Source: Liolophura sinensis
Lineage: Eukaryota; Mollusca; Polyplacophora; Chitonida; Chitonidae
Assembly (NCBI RefSeq): GCF_032854445.1
Contig: NW_027018414.1
Location: forward strand, 1-29,412
Length of the DNA: 29,412 nucleotides
Direction of reading: 5' to 3'
The notes beneath the pieces were generated by a model, which was not told where the DNA came from, did not search any database, and saw nothing but the letters and a program-made list of their open reading frames with translations. A program made the translations under genes and the position numbers. Of the stretch, positions 1 through 10,904 are shown piece by piece (the stretch's first letter is position 1; every line of letters starts with the position of its first letter).

Positions 1-544
1 ACCAGTCGCGATTGTACATAGTACATGTAGCCGATTTCAATTAGCAAAAGGACCAGGCAAAAATCCAAAAGTGGAAAAAATGTTCCAATGCTGCTGGTAG
101 AGGCTAATCCGACGTATTTTGTGACGAGAAATCGAATGGTGCAAACCGCGCTGCTCTCCGACCAATACTTTTGGCTGTAGCCACAATTGAATCATCATTT
201 ATGTCAAAATCACGTGCCCAGCAACGGCTCTTACTCCATGGAAACCAAGGAAATTTGCAATTTTCAACAGCTGGAGATGCCTGACCCAATTGCGCATCTT
301 TTGGCACCTTATTGATGTGGGTCAGTGTTCAATTGTACTTTTAACAGCAGACTGTATCAAGTACCTTGTGTTTTTTATATACAAATGGTGTGGTTTTTCT
401 ACATGTAGATAAAGACATTGAGTTTATCTTCGACTTAGAAGTAAGACATTTGCTGGTGAGTTAAATGGGCTTGCCCAAAGATTTGACATCTTCTGGGCTA
501 CCGAAGGGCACATAACTTATAATCAAAAGTTGAATATAGTAATG
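1..544. repeat. Monomer M1, class a
   Basis: 544 bp. Carries A at r345 and C at r152. Private losses sit at GGTAGAGG, GCTGGTGAG and GCTTGCCC, plus a C replacing A in the TATA-like tract (ATATACAAATGG). Confidence 0.95.
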
Positions 545-1091
545 ACCAGTCGCGATTGTACATAGTACATGTAGCCGATTTCAATTAGCAAAAGGACCAG
601 GCAAAAATCCAAAAGTGGAAAAAATGTTCCAATACTGCTGGTAAGAGGCTAATCCGACGTATTTTTGTGACGAGAAATCAAATGGTGCAAACCGCGTTTG
701 CTCTCCGACCAATACTTTTGGCTGTAGCCACAATTGAATGATCATTTATGTCAAAATCACGTGCCCAGCAACGGCTCTTACTCTATGGAAACCAAGGAAA
801 TTTGCAATTTTCAACACCTGGAGATGCCTGACCCAATTGCGCATCTTTTGGCACCTTATTGATGTGGGTCAGTGTTCAATTGTACTTTTACAGCAGACTG
901 TATCAAGTACCTTGTGGTTTTTATATAAAAATGGTGTGGTTTTTCTACATGTAGATAAAGAGATTAAGTTTATCTTCGACTTAGAAGTAAGACATTTGCT
1001 GGGTGAGTTAAATGGGCTTGGCCAAAGATTTGACATCTTCTGGGCTACCGAAGGGCACATAACTTATAATCAAGAGATGAATATAGTAATG
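545..1091. repeat. Monomer M2, class b
   Basis: 547 bp. Full b signature (A r90, A r135, G r194, T r238), C at r272, and AGAGATG at r530-536. Confidence 0.95.
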
Positions 1092-1639
1092 ACCAGTCGC
1101 GATTGTACATAGTACATGTAGCCGATTTCAATTAGCAAAAGGACCAGGCAATATCCAAAAGTGGAAAAATGTTCCAATGCTGCTGATAAGAGGCTAATCC
1201 GACGTATTTTGTGACGAGAAATCGAATGGTGCAAACCGCGTTGCCTCTCCGAGCAATACTTTTGGCTGTAACCACAATTGAATCATCAATTATGTCAAAA
1301 TCACGTGCCCAGCAACGGCTCTTACTCCATGGAAACCAAGGAAATTTACAATTTTTCAACACCTGGAGATGCCTGGCCCAATTGCGCATCTTTTGGCACC
1401 TTATTGATGTGGGTCAGTGTTCAATTGTACTTTTTACCAGCAGACTGTATCAAGTACCTTGTGGTTTTTATATAAAAATGGTGTGGTTTTTCTACATGTA
1501 GATAAAGACATTGAGTTTATCTTCGACTTAGAAGTAAGACATTTGCTGGGTGAGTTAAATGGGCTTGGCCCAAAGATTTGACATCTTCTGGGCTACCGAA
1601 GGGCACATAACTTATAATCAAAAGTTGAATATAGTAATG
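1092..1639. repeat. Monomer M3, class c with j-type left part
   Basis: 548 bp. Left part is j-like (T r62, G r163, A r199); right part has A r258, C r272, G r286. Shares GTAACC near r184 with M11 only. Confidence 0.95.
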
Positions 1640-2185
1640 ACCAGTCGCGATTGTACATAGTACATGTAGCCGATTTCAATTAGCAAAAGGACCAGGCAAA
1701 AATCCAAAAGTGAAAAATGTTCCAATGCTGCTGGTAAGAGGCTAATCCGATGTATTTTGTGACGAGAAATCGAATGGTGCAAACCGCGTTGCTCTCCGAC
1801 CAATACTTTTGGCTGTAGCCACAATTGAATCATCATTTATGTCAAAATCACGTGCCCAGCAACGGCTCTTACTCCATGGAAACCAAGGAAATTTGCAATT
1901 TTTCAACAGCTGGAGATGCCTGACCCAATTGCGCATCTTTTGGCACCTTATTGATGTGGGTCAGTGTTCAATTGTACTTTTTACAGCAGACTGTATCAAG
2001 TACCTTGTGTTTTTTATATAAAAATGGTGTGCTTTTTCTACATGTAGATAAAGACATTGAGTTTATCTTCGACTTAGAAGTAAGACATTTGCTGGGTGAG
2101 TTAAATGGGCTTGGCCCAAAGATTTGACATCTTCTGGGCTACCGAAGGGCACATAACTTATAATCAAAAGTTGAATATAGTAATG
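1640..2185. repeat. Monomer M4, class u
   Basis: 546 bp. Near-consensus. T at r114 (CCGATG, shared with M19), T at r373, C at r418 with G at r422. Occupies slot 4 of the first eight-monomer unit. Confidence 0.95.
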
Positions 2186-2734
2186 ACCAGTCGCGATTGT
2201 ACATAGTACATGTAGCCGATTTCAATTAGCAAAAGGACCAGGCAAAAATCCAAAAGTGGAAAAAATGTTCCAATGCTGCTGGTAAGAGGCTAATCCGACG
2301 TATTTTGTGACGAGAAATCGAATGGTGCAAACCGCGTTGCTCTCCGACCAATACTTTTGGCTGTAGCCACAATTGAATCATCATTTATGTCAAAATCACG
2401 TGCCCAGCAACGGCTCTTACTCCATGGAAACCAAGGAAATTTGCAATTTTTCAACAGCTGGAGATGCCTGACCCAATTGCGCATCTTTTGGGCACCTTAT
2501 TGATGTGGGTCAGTGTTCAATTGTACTTTTTACAGCAGACTGTATCAAGTACCTTGTGTTTTTTATATAAAAATGGTGTGGGTTTTTCTACATGTAGATA
2601 AAGAGATTAAGTTTATCTTCGACTTAGAAGTAAGACATTTGCTGGGTGAGTTAAATGGGCTTGGCCCAAAGATTTGACCTCTCTGGGCTACCGAAGGGCA
2701 CATAACTTATAATCAAAAGTTGAATATAGTAATG
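2186..2734. repeat. Monomer M5, class u
   Basis: 549 bp. Near-consensus with T at r373 and G/A at r418/422. Private damage at GACCTCTCTGGG near 2677. Slot 5 of the first unit. Confidence 0.95.
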
Positions 2735-3282
2735 ACCAGTCGCGATTGTACATAGTATATGTAGCCGATTTCAATCAGCAAAAGGACCAGGCAAAAATCC
2801 AAAAGTGGAAAAAATGTTCCAATGCTGCTGGTAAGAGGCTAATCCGACGTATTTTGTGACGAGAAATCGAATGGTGCAAACCGCGTTGCTCTCCGACCAA
2901 TACTTTTGGCTGTAGCCACAATTGAATCATCATTTATGTCAAAATCACGTGCCCAGCAACGGCTCTTACTCCATGGAAACCAAGGAAATTTCCAATTTTT
3001 CAACAGCTGGAGATGCCTGACCCAATTGCGCATCTTTTGGCACCTTATTGATGTGGGTCAGTGTTCAATTGTACTTTTTACAGCAGACTGTATCAAGTAC
3101 CTTGTGTTTTTTATATAAAAATGGTGTGGTTTTTCTACATGTAGATAAAGACATTGAGTTTATCTTCGACTTAGAAGTAAGACATTTGCTGGGTGAGTTA
3201 AATGGGCTTGGCCCAAAGATTTGACATCTTCTGGGCTACCGAAGGGCACATAACTTATAATCAAAAGTTGAATATAGTAATG
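2735..3282. repeat. Monomer M6, class f
   Basis: 548 bp. T r24, C r42, C r258; T r373. Matches M14 eight monomers downstream. Confidence 0.95.
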
Positions 3283-3829
3283 ACCAGTCGCGATGGTACA
3301 TAGTACATGTAGCCGATTTCAATAGCAAAAGGACCAGGCAAAAATCCAAAAGTAAAAAAAATGCTCCAATCGTGCTGGTAAGAGGCTAATCCGACGTATT
3401 TTGTGACGAGAAATCGAATGGTGCAAACCGCGCTGCTCTCCGACCAATACTTTTGGCTGTAGCCACAATTGAAATCATCATTTATGTCAAAATCACGTGC
3501 CCAGCAACGGCTCTTACTCCATGGAAACCAAGGAAATTGCAATTTTTCAACAGCTGGAGATGCCTGACCCAATTGCGCATCTTTTGGCACCTTATTGATG
3601 TGGGTCAGTGTTCAATTGTACTTTTTACAGCAGACTGTATCAAGTACCTTGTGTTTTTTATATAAAAATGGTGTGTTTTTCTACATGTAGATAAAGACAT
3701 TGAGTTTATCTTCGACTTAGAAGTAAGACATTTGCTGGGTGAGTTAAATGGGCTTGGCCCAAAGATTTGACATCTTCTGGGCTACCGAAGGGCACATAAC
3801 TTATAATCAAAAGATGAATATTAGTAATG
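3283..3829. repeat. Monomer M7, class g
   Basis: 547 bp. G r13 and the complete r73-91 block; C r152. Two private indels near 3473 and 3537. Matches M15. Confidence 0.95.
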
Positions 3830-4382
3830 ACCAGTCGCGATTGTACATAGTACATGTAGCCGATTTCAATTAGCAAAAGGACCAGGCAAAAAATCCAAAA
3901 GTGGAAAAAATGTTCCAATGCTGCTGGTAAGAGGCTAATCCGACGTATTTTGTGACGAGAAAATCGAATGGTGCAAACCGCGTTGCTCTCCGACCAATAC
4001 TTTTTGGCTGTAGCCACAATTGAATCATCATTTATGTCAAAATCACGTGCCCAGCAACGGCTCTTACTGCATGGGAAACCAAGGAAATTTGCAATTTTTC
4101 AACAGCTGGAGATGCCTGACCCAATTGCGCATCTTTTGGCACCTTATTGATGTGGGTCAGTGTTCAATTGTACTTTTTACAGCAGACTGTATCAAGTACC
4201 TTGTGGTTTTTATATAAAAATGGTGTGGTTTTTCTACATGTCAGATAAAGAGATTAAGTTTATCTTCGACTTAGAAGTAAGACATTTGCTGGGTGAGTTA
4301 AATGGGCTTGGCCCAAAGATTTGACATCTTCTGGGCTACCGAAGGGCACATAACTTATAATCAAAAGTTGAATATAGTAATG
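3830..4382. repeat. Monomer M8, class h
   Basis: 553 bp. G at r237. Private one-base insertions, including a C that breaks the 12-bp palindrome (CATGTCAGA at 4238-4246). Matches M16. Confidence 0.95.
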
Positions 4383-4933
4383 ACCAGTCGCGATTGTACA
4401 TAGTACATGTAGCCGATTTCAATTAGCAAAAGGACCAGGCAAAAATCCAAAAGTGGAAAAAATGTTCCAATGCTGCTGGTAAGGAGGCTAATCCGACGTA
4501 TTTTGTGACGAGAAATCGAATGGTGCAAACCGCGCTGCTCTCCGACCAATACTTTTGGCTGTAGCCACAATTGAATCATCATTTATGTCAAAATCACGTG
4601 CCCAGCAACGGCTCTTACTCCATGGAAACCAAGGAAATTTGCAATTTTTCAACAGCTGGAGATGCCTGACCCCAATTGCGCATCTTTTGGCACCTTATTG
4701 ATGTGGGTCAGTGTTCAATTGTACTTTTAACAGCAGACTGTATCAAGTACCTTGTGGTTTTTTATATAAAAATGGTGTGGTTTTTCTACATGTAGATAAA
4801 GACATTGAGTTTATCTTCGACTTAGAAGTAAGACATTTGCTGGGTGAGTTAAATGGGCTTGGCCCAAAGATTTGACATCTTCTGGGCTACCGAAGGGCAC
4901 ATAACTTATAATCAAAAGTTGAATATAGTAATG
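4383..4933. repeat. Monomer M9, class a
   Basis: 551 bp. A r345, C r152 and one extra T after r373, the last shared with M13 and M17. Private insertions AAGGAGG and GACCCC. Confidence 0.95.
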
Positions 4934-5480
4934 ACCAGTCGCGATTGTACATAGTACATGTAGCCGATTTCAATTAGCAAAAGGGACCAGGCAAAAATCC
5001 AAAAGTGGAAAAAATGTTCCAATACTGCTGGTAAGAGGCTAATCCGACGTATTTTGTGACCGAGAAATCAAATGGTGCAAACCGCGTTGCTCTCCGACCA
5101 TACTTTTGGCTGTAGCCACAATTGAATGATCATTTATGTCAAAATCACGTGCCCAGCAACGGCTCTTACTCTATGAAACCAAGGAAATTTGCAATTTTTC
5201 AACACCTGGAGATGCCTGACCCAATTGCGCATCTTTGGCACCTTATTGATGTGGGTCAGTGTTCAATTGTACTTTTTACAGCAGACTGTATCAAGTACCT
5301 TGTGGTTTTTATATAAAAATGGTGTGGTTTTTCTACATGTAGATAAAGAGATTAAGTTTATCTTCGACTTAGAAGTAAGACATTTGCTGGGTGAGTTAAA
5401 TGGGCTTGGCCCAAAGATTTGACATCTTCTGGGCTACCGAAGGGCACATAACTTATAATCAAGAGATGAATATAGTAATG
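4934..5480. repeat. Monomer M10, class b
   Basis: 547 bp. Full b signature with AGAGATG at r530-536, as in M2. Several private one-base indels. Confidence 0.95.
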
Positions 5481-6034
5481 ACCAGTCGCGATTGTACATA
5501 GTACATGTAGCCGATTTCAATTTAGCAAAAGGACCAGGCAAATATCCAAAAGTAAAAAAAATGCTCCAATCGTGCTGGTAAGAGGCTAATCCGACGTATT
5601 TTGTGACGAGAAATCGAATGGTGCAAACCGCGTTTGCTCTCCGAGCAAATACTTTTGGCTGTAACCACAATTGAATCATCAATTATGTCAAAATCACGTG
5701 CCCAGCAACGGCTCTTACTCCATGGAAACCAAGGAAATTTACAATTTTTCAACACCTGGAGATGCCTGGGCCCAATTGCGCATCTTTTGGCACCTTATTG
5801 ATGTGGGTCAGTGTTCAATTGTACTTTTTACAGCAGACTGTATCAAGTACCTTGTGTTTTTTATATAAAAATGGTGTGGGTTTTTCTACATGTAGATAAA
5901 GACATTGAGTTTATCTTCGACTTAGAAGTAAGACATTTGCTGGGTGAGTTAAATGGGCTTGGCCCAAAAGATTTGACATCTTCTGGGCTACCGAAGGGCA
6001 CATAACTTATAATCAAAAGATGAATATAGTAATG
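5481..6034. repeat. Monomer M11, class c/j mosaic with a g block
   Basis: 554 bp, the longest copy. j-like left flank (T r62, G r163, A r199) and c right part, but the five-base r73-91 block of class g lies between, while r13 is T. Looks like a conversion tract. Confidence 0.95.
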
Positions 6035-6583
6035 ACCAGTCGCGATGTACATAGTACATGTAGCCGATTTCAATTAGGCAAAAGGACCAGGCAAAAATCC
6101 AAAAGTGGAAAAAAATGTTCCAATGCTGCTGGTAAGAGGCTAATCCGACGTATTTTGTGACGAGAAATCGAATGGTGCAAACCGCGTTGCTCTCCGACCA
6201 ATACTTTTGGCTGTAGCCACATTTGAATCATCATTTATGTCAAAATCACGTGCCCAGCAACGGCTCTTACTGCATGGAAACCAAGGAAATTTGCAATTTT
6301 TCAACAGCTGGAGATGCCTGACCCAATTGCGCATCTTTTGGCACCTTATTGATGTGGGTCAGTGTTCAATTGTACTTTTTACAGCAGACTGTATCAAGTA
6401 CCTTGTGGTTTTTATATAAAAATGGTGTAGTTTTTCTACATGTAGATAAAGAATTAAGTTTATCTTCGACTTAGAAGTAAGACATTTGCTGGGTGAGTTA
6501 AATGGGCTTGGCCCAAAGATTTGACATCTTCTGGGCTACCGAAGGGGCACATAACTTATAATCAAAAGTTGAATATAGTAATG
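6035..6583. repeat. Monomer M12, class h
   Basis: 549 bp. G at r237. Occupies slot 4 of the second eight-monomer unit, where the first unit has an unmarked copy. Private GATGTAC and ACATTTGAA. Confidence 0.95.
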
Positions 6584-7132
6584 ACCAGTCGCGATTGTAC
6601 ATAGTACATGTAGCCGATTTCAATTAGCAAAAGGACCAGGCAAAAATCCAAAAGTGGAAAAAATGTTCCAATGCTGCTGGTAAGAGGCTAATCCGACGTA
6701 TTTTGTGACGAGAAATCGAATGGTGCAAACCGCGCTGCTCTCCGACCAATACTTTTGGCTGTAGCCACAATTGAATCATCATTTATGTCAAAATCACGTG
6801 CCCAGCAACGGCTCTTACTCCATGGAAACCAAGGAAATTTGCAATTTTTCAACAGCTGGAGATGCCTGACCCAATTGCGCATCTTTTGGCACCTTATTGA
6901 TGTGGGTCAGTGTTCAATTGTACTTTTAACAGCAGACTGTATCAAGTACCTTGTGGTTTTTTATATAAAAATGGTGTGGTTTTTCTACATGTAGATAAAG
7001 ACATTGAGTTTATCTTCGACTTAGAAGTAAGACATTTGCTGGGTGAGTTAAATGGGCTTGGCCCAAAGATTTGACATCTTCTGGGCTACCGAAGGGCACA
7101 TAACTTATAATCAAAAGTTGAATATAGTAATG
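6584..7132. repeat. Monomer M13, class a
   Basis: 549 bp. A r345, C r152 and the extra T after r373. Slot 5 of the second unit, replacing an unmarked copy. Confidence 0.95.
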
Positions 7133-7681
7133 ACCAGTCGCGATTGTACATAGTATATGTAGCCGATTTCAATCAGCAAAAGGACCAGGCAAAAAATCCA
7201 AAAGTGGAAAAAATGTTCCAATGCTGCTGGTAAGAGGCTAATCCGACGTATTTTGTGACGAGAAATCGAATGGTGCAAACCGCGTTGCTCTCCGACCAAT
7301 ACTTTTGGCTGTAGCCACAATTGAATCATCATTTATGTCAAAATCACGTGCCCAGCAACGGCTCTTACTCCATGGAAACCAAGGAAATTTCCAATTTTTC
7401 AACAGCTGGAGATGCCTGACCCAATTGCGCATCTTTTGGCACCTTATTGATGTGGGTCAGTGTTCAATTGTACTTTTTACAGCAGACTGTATCAAGTACC
7501 TTGTGTTTTTTATATAAAAATGGTGTGGTTTTTCTACATGTAGATAAAGACATTGAGTTTATCTTCGACTTAGAAGTAAGACATTTGCTGGGTGAGTTAA
7601 ATGGGCTTGGCCCAAAGATTTGACGTCTTCTGGGCTACCGAAGGGCACATAACTTATAATCAAAAGTTGAATATAGTAATG
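7133..7681. repeat. Monomer M14, class f
   Basis: 549 bp. T r24, C r42, C r258, and G at r492 (GACGTC), which M6 lacks. Confidence 0.95.
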
Positions 7682-8232
7682 ACCAGTCGCGATGGTACAT
7701 AGTACATGTAGCCGATTTCAATTAGCAAAAGGACCAGGCAAAAATCCAAAAGTAAAAAAAAATGGCTCCAATCGTGCTGGTAAGAGGCTAATCCGACGTA
7801 TTTTGTGACGAGAAATCGAATGGTGCAAACCGCGCTGCTCTCCGACCAATACTTTTGGCGGTAGCCACAATTGAATCATCATTTATGTCAAAATCACGTG
7901 CCCAGCAACGGCTCTTACTCCATGGAAACCAAGGAAATTTGCAATTTTTCAACAGCTGGAGATGCCTGACCCAATTGCGCATCTTTTGGCACCTTATTGA
8001 TGTGGGTCAGTGTTCAATTGTACTTTTTACAGCAGACTGTATCAAGTACCTTGTGTTTTTTATATAAAAATGGTGTGGTTTTTCTACATGTAGATAAAGA
8101 CATTGAGTTTATCTTTCGACTTAGAAGTAAGACATTTGCTGGGTGAGTTAAATGGGCTTGGCCCAAAGATTTGACATCTTCTGGGCTACCGAAGGGCACA
8201 TAACTTATAATCAAAAGATGAATATAGTAATG
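7682..8232. repeat. Monomer M15, class g
   Basis: 551 bp. G r13, r73-91 block, C r152. Private GGCGGTAGCC near 7858. Confidence 0.95.
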
Positions 8233-8777
8233 ACCAGTCGCGATTGTACATAGTACATGTAGCCGATTTCAATTAGCAAAAGGACCAGGCAAAAATCCAA
8301 AAGTGGAAAAAATGTTCCAATGCTGCTGGTAAGAGGCTAATCCGACGTATTTTTGTGACGAGAAATCGAATGGTGCAAACGTTGCTCTCCGACCAATACT
8401 TTTGGCTGTAGCCACAATTGAATCATCATTTATGTCAAAATCACGTGCCCAGCAACGGCTCTTACTGCATGGAAACAAGGAAATTTGCAATTTTTCAACA
8501 GCTGGAGATGCCTGACCCAATTGCGCATCTTTTGGCACCTTATTGATGTGGGTCAGTGTTCAATTGTACTTTTTACAGCAGACTGTATCAAGTACCTTGT
8601 GGTTTTTATATAAAAATGGTGTGGTTTTTCTACATGTAGATAAAGAGATTAAGTTTATCTTCGACTTAGAAGTAAGACATTTGCTGGGTGAGTTAAATGG
8701 GCTTGGCCCAAAGATTTGACATCTTCTGGGCTACCGAAGGGCACATAACTTATAATCAAAAGTTGAATATAGTAATG
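8233..8777. repeat. Monomer M16, class h
   Basis: 545 bp. G r237. Private losses at CAAACGTTG near 8380 and GAAACAAGG near 8473. Confidence 0.95.
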
Positions 8778-9327
8778 ACCAGTCGCGATTGTACATAGTA
8801 CATGTAGCCGATTTCAATTAGCAAAAGGACCAGGCAAAAATCCAAAAGTGGAAAAAATGTTCCAATGCTGCTGGTAAGAGGCTAATCCGACGTATTTTGT
8901 GACGAGAAATCGAATGGTGCAAACCGCGCTGCTCTCCGACCAATACTTTTGGCTGTAGCCACAATTGAATCATCATTTATGTCAAAATCACGTGCCCAGC
9001 AACGGCTCTTACTCCATGGAAACCAAGGAAATTTGCAATTTTTCAACAGCTGGAGATGCCTGACCCAATTGCGCATCTTTTGGCACCTTATTGATGTGGG
9101 GTCAGTGTTCAATTGTACTTTTAACAGCAGACTGTATCAAGTACCTTGTGGTTTTTTATATAAAAATGGTGTGGTTTTTCTACATGTAGATAAAGACATT
9201 GAGTTTATCTTCGACTTAGAAGTAAGACATTTGCTGGGTGAGTTAAATGGGCTTGGCCCAAAGATTTGACATCTTCTGGGCTACCGAAGGGCACATAACT
9301 TATAATCAAAAGTTGAATATAGTAATG
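8778..9327. repeat. Monomer M17, class a
   Basis: 550 bp. A r345, C r152, extra T after r373. The extra G near 9100 is the last private indel before the low-indel segment. Confidence 0.95.
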
Positions 9328-9875
9328 ACCAGTCGCGATTGTACATAGTACATGTAGCCGATTTCAATTAGCAAAAGGACCAGGCAAAAATCCAAAAGTG
9401 GAAAAAATGTTCCAATACTGCTGGTAAGAGGCTAATCCGACGTATTTTGTGACGAGAAATCAAATGGTGCAAACCGCGTTGCTCTCCGACCAATACTTTT
9501 GGCTGTAGCCACAATTGAATGATCATTTATGTCAAAATCACGTGCCCAGCAACGGCTCTTACTCTATGGAAACCAAGGAAATTTGCAATTTTTCAACACC
9601 TGGAGATGCCTGACCCAATTGCGCATCTTTTGGCACCTTATTGATGTGGGTCAGTGTTCAATTGTACTTTTTACAGCAGACTGTATCAAGTACCTTGTGG
9701 TTTTTATATAAAAATGGTGTGGTTTTTCTACATGTAGATAAAGAGATTAAGTTTATCTTCGACTTAGAAGTAAGACATTTGCTGGGTGAGTTAAATGGGC
9801 TTGGCCCAAAGATTTGACATCTTCTGGGCTACCGAAGGGCACATAACTTATAATCAAAAGTTGAATATAGTAATG
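9328..9875. repeat. Monomer M18, class b
   Basis: 548 bp, no indels. Full b signature; T at r534 instead of the AGAGATG seen in M2 and M10. Confidence 0.95.
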
Positions 9876-10423
9876 ACCAGTCGCGATTGTACATAGTACA
9901 TGTAGCCGATTTCAATTAGCAAAAGGACCAGGCAAAAATCCAAAAGTGGAAAAAATGTTCCAATGCTGCTGGTAAAAGGCTAATCCGATGTATTTTGTGA
10001 CGAGAAATCGAATGGTGCAAACCGCGTTGCTCTCCGACCAATACTTTTGGCTGTAGCCACAATTGAATCATCATTTATGTCAAAATCACGTGCCCAGCAA
10101 CGGCTCTTACTCCATGGAAACCAAGGAAATTTACAATTTTTCAACACCTGGAGATGCCTGGCCCAATTGCGCATCTTTTGGCACCTTATTGATGTGGGTC
10201 AGTGTTCAATTGTACTTTTTACAGCAGACTGTATGAAGTACCTTGTGTTTTTTATATAAAAATGGTGTGGTTTTTCTACATGTAGATAAAGAGATTAAGT
10301 TTATCTTCGACTTAGAAGTAAGACATTTGCTGGGTGAGTTAAATGGGCTTGGCCCAAAGATTTGACATCTTCTGGGCTACCGAAGGGCACATAACTTATA
10401 ATCAAAAGTTGAATATAGTAATG
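9876..10423. repeat. Monomer M19, class c
   Basis: 548 bp. A r258, C r272, G r286, G r360, T r373, T r114. Left part is consensus rather than j-like. Closest to M39, twenty monomers downstream. Confidence 0.95.
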
Positions 10424-10444
10424 ACCAGTCGCGATTGTACATAG

Positions 10445-10452
10445 TACATGTA
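10445..10452. other. 8-bp palindrome TACATGTA (r22-29)
   Basis: Perfect self-complementary octamer near the monomer start. The C-to-T change at r24 in class f and k copies destroys the symmetry. Shown in M20 as representative; it recurs in most copies. No function can be assigned. Confidence 0.6.
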
Positions 10453-10634
10453 GCCGATTTCAATTAGCAAAAGGACCAGGCAAAAATCCAAAAGTGGAAA
10501 AAATGTTCCAATGCTGCTGGTAAGAGGCTAATCTGACGTATTTTGTGACGAGAAATCGAATGGTGCAAACCGCGTTGCTCTCCGACCAATACTTTTGGCT
10601 GTAGCCACAATTGAATCATCATTTATGTCAAAAT

Positions 10635-10640
10635 CACGTG
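10635..10640. promoter_or_regulatory. CACGTG E-box core (r212-217)
   Basis: Canonical E-box hexamer CACGTG lies in a stretch (r200-236) with no class-defining substitution, and it is intact in every copy I read. bHLH proteins bind this hexamer, but a six-base word in a satellite is weak evidence of use. Shown in M20 as representative. Confidence 0.3.
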
Positions 10641-10796
10641 CCCAGCAACGGCTCTTACTCCATGGAAACCAAGGAAATTTGCAATTTTTCAACAGCTGGA
10701 GATGCCTGACCCAATTGCGCATCTTTTGGCACCTTATTGATGTGGGTCAGTGTTCAATTGTACTTTTTACAGCAGACTGTATCAAGTACCTTGTGG

Positions 10797-10810
10797 TTTT
10801 TATATAAAAA
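10797..10810 (+). promoter_or_regulatory. TATA-like 14-bp palindrome (r374-387)
   Basis: The sequence TTTTTATATAAAAA is perfectly self-complementary and contains TATATAAAA, a good match to the TATA-box consensus on either strand. It is present in essentially every monomer. The adjacent G/T site at r373 changes the T-run length. It could seed satellite transcription or simply bend or melt easily. No start-site element or processed RNA can be shown from sequence alone. Confidence 0.35.
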
Positions 10811-10822
10811 TGGTGTGGTTTT

Positions 10823-10834
10823 TCTACATGTAGA
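10823..10834. other. 12-bp palindrome TCTACATGTAGA (r400-411)
   Basis: Perfect dyad 12 bp downstream of the TATA-like palindrome, retained in nearly all copies (M8 and M44 have one-base changes in it). It may be a protein-binding site or a cruciform seed. Shown in M20 as representative. Confidence 0.5.
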
Positions 10835-10891
10835 TAAAGAGATTAAGTTTATCTTCGACTTAGAAGTAAGACATTTGCTGGGTGAGTTAAA

Positions 10892-10904
10892 TGGGCTTGG
10901 CCCA
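10892..10904. other. Small hairpin, 5-bp stem and 3-nt loop (r469-481)
   Basis: TGGGC-TTG-GCCCA forms a short GC-rich stem. It is not followed by a T run, so it does not look like an intrinsic terminator. Several copies outside the low-indel segment lose a G or C here, which breaks the stem but may be sequencing error. Confidence 0.4.

Larger units (their letters stand above)
1..10423. repeat. Eight-monomer higher-order repeat block (about 2.4 units)
   Basis: Monomer classes run a b c u u f g h, then a b c h a f g h, then a b c. Class a copies start at 1, 4383 and 8778, giving spacings of 4382 and 4395 bp. Private markers tie matching copies: A at r345 (M1, M9, M17), the four-site b signature (M2, M10, M18), C at r42 (M6, M14), the r73-91 block (M7, M15) and G at r237 (M8, M16). 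The second unit carries h-a (M12, M13) where the first carries two unmarked copies (M4, M5). Confidence 0.8.

Noticed and set aside
4238-4246. Private one-base indels such as this inserted C as functional variants
   Set aside because: They are unshared and concentrated outside 9101-21550, so sequencing or consensus error is the likelier cause.
10534-10562. Hammerhead ribozyme, suggested by CTGACGTA...GACGAGAAATCG
   Set aside because: The required CTGANGA core is not complete and no properly spaced GAAA with flanking stems follows. The reverse strand has no match.
10528-10722. 64-codon open frame on the minus strand, repeated in many monomers (W- and R-rich product)
   Set aside because: It overlaps an equally persistent plus-strand frame, has no recognisable domain, and is freely altered by variants and frameshifts. 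The 548-bp period cannot maintain a frame across copies. It persists because the DNA is homogenised.
10595-10807. 70-codon open frame on the plus strand, repeated in many monomers
   Set aside because: Same reasoning: common variants change its residues, and it is antisense to the other frame. The hydrophobic end is just translated T-rich DNA.
10855-10870. CENP-B box, suggested by TTCGACTTAGAAG
   Set aside because: The left half (TTCGNNNNA) fits but the essential CGGG at the right is AGTA.
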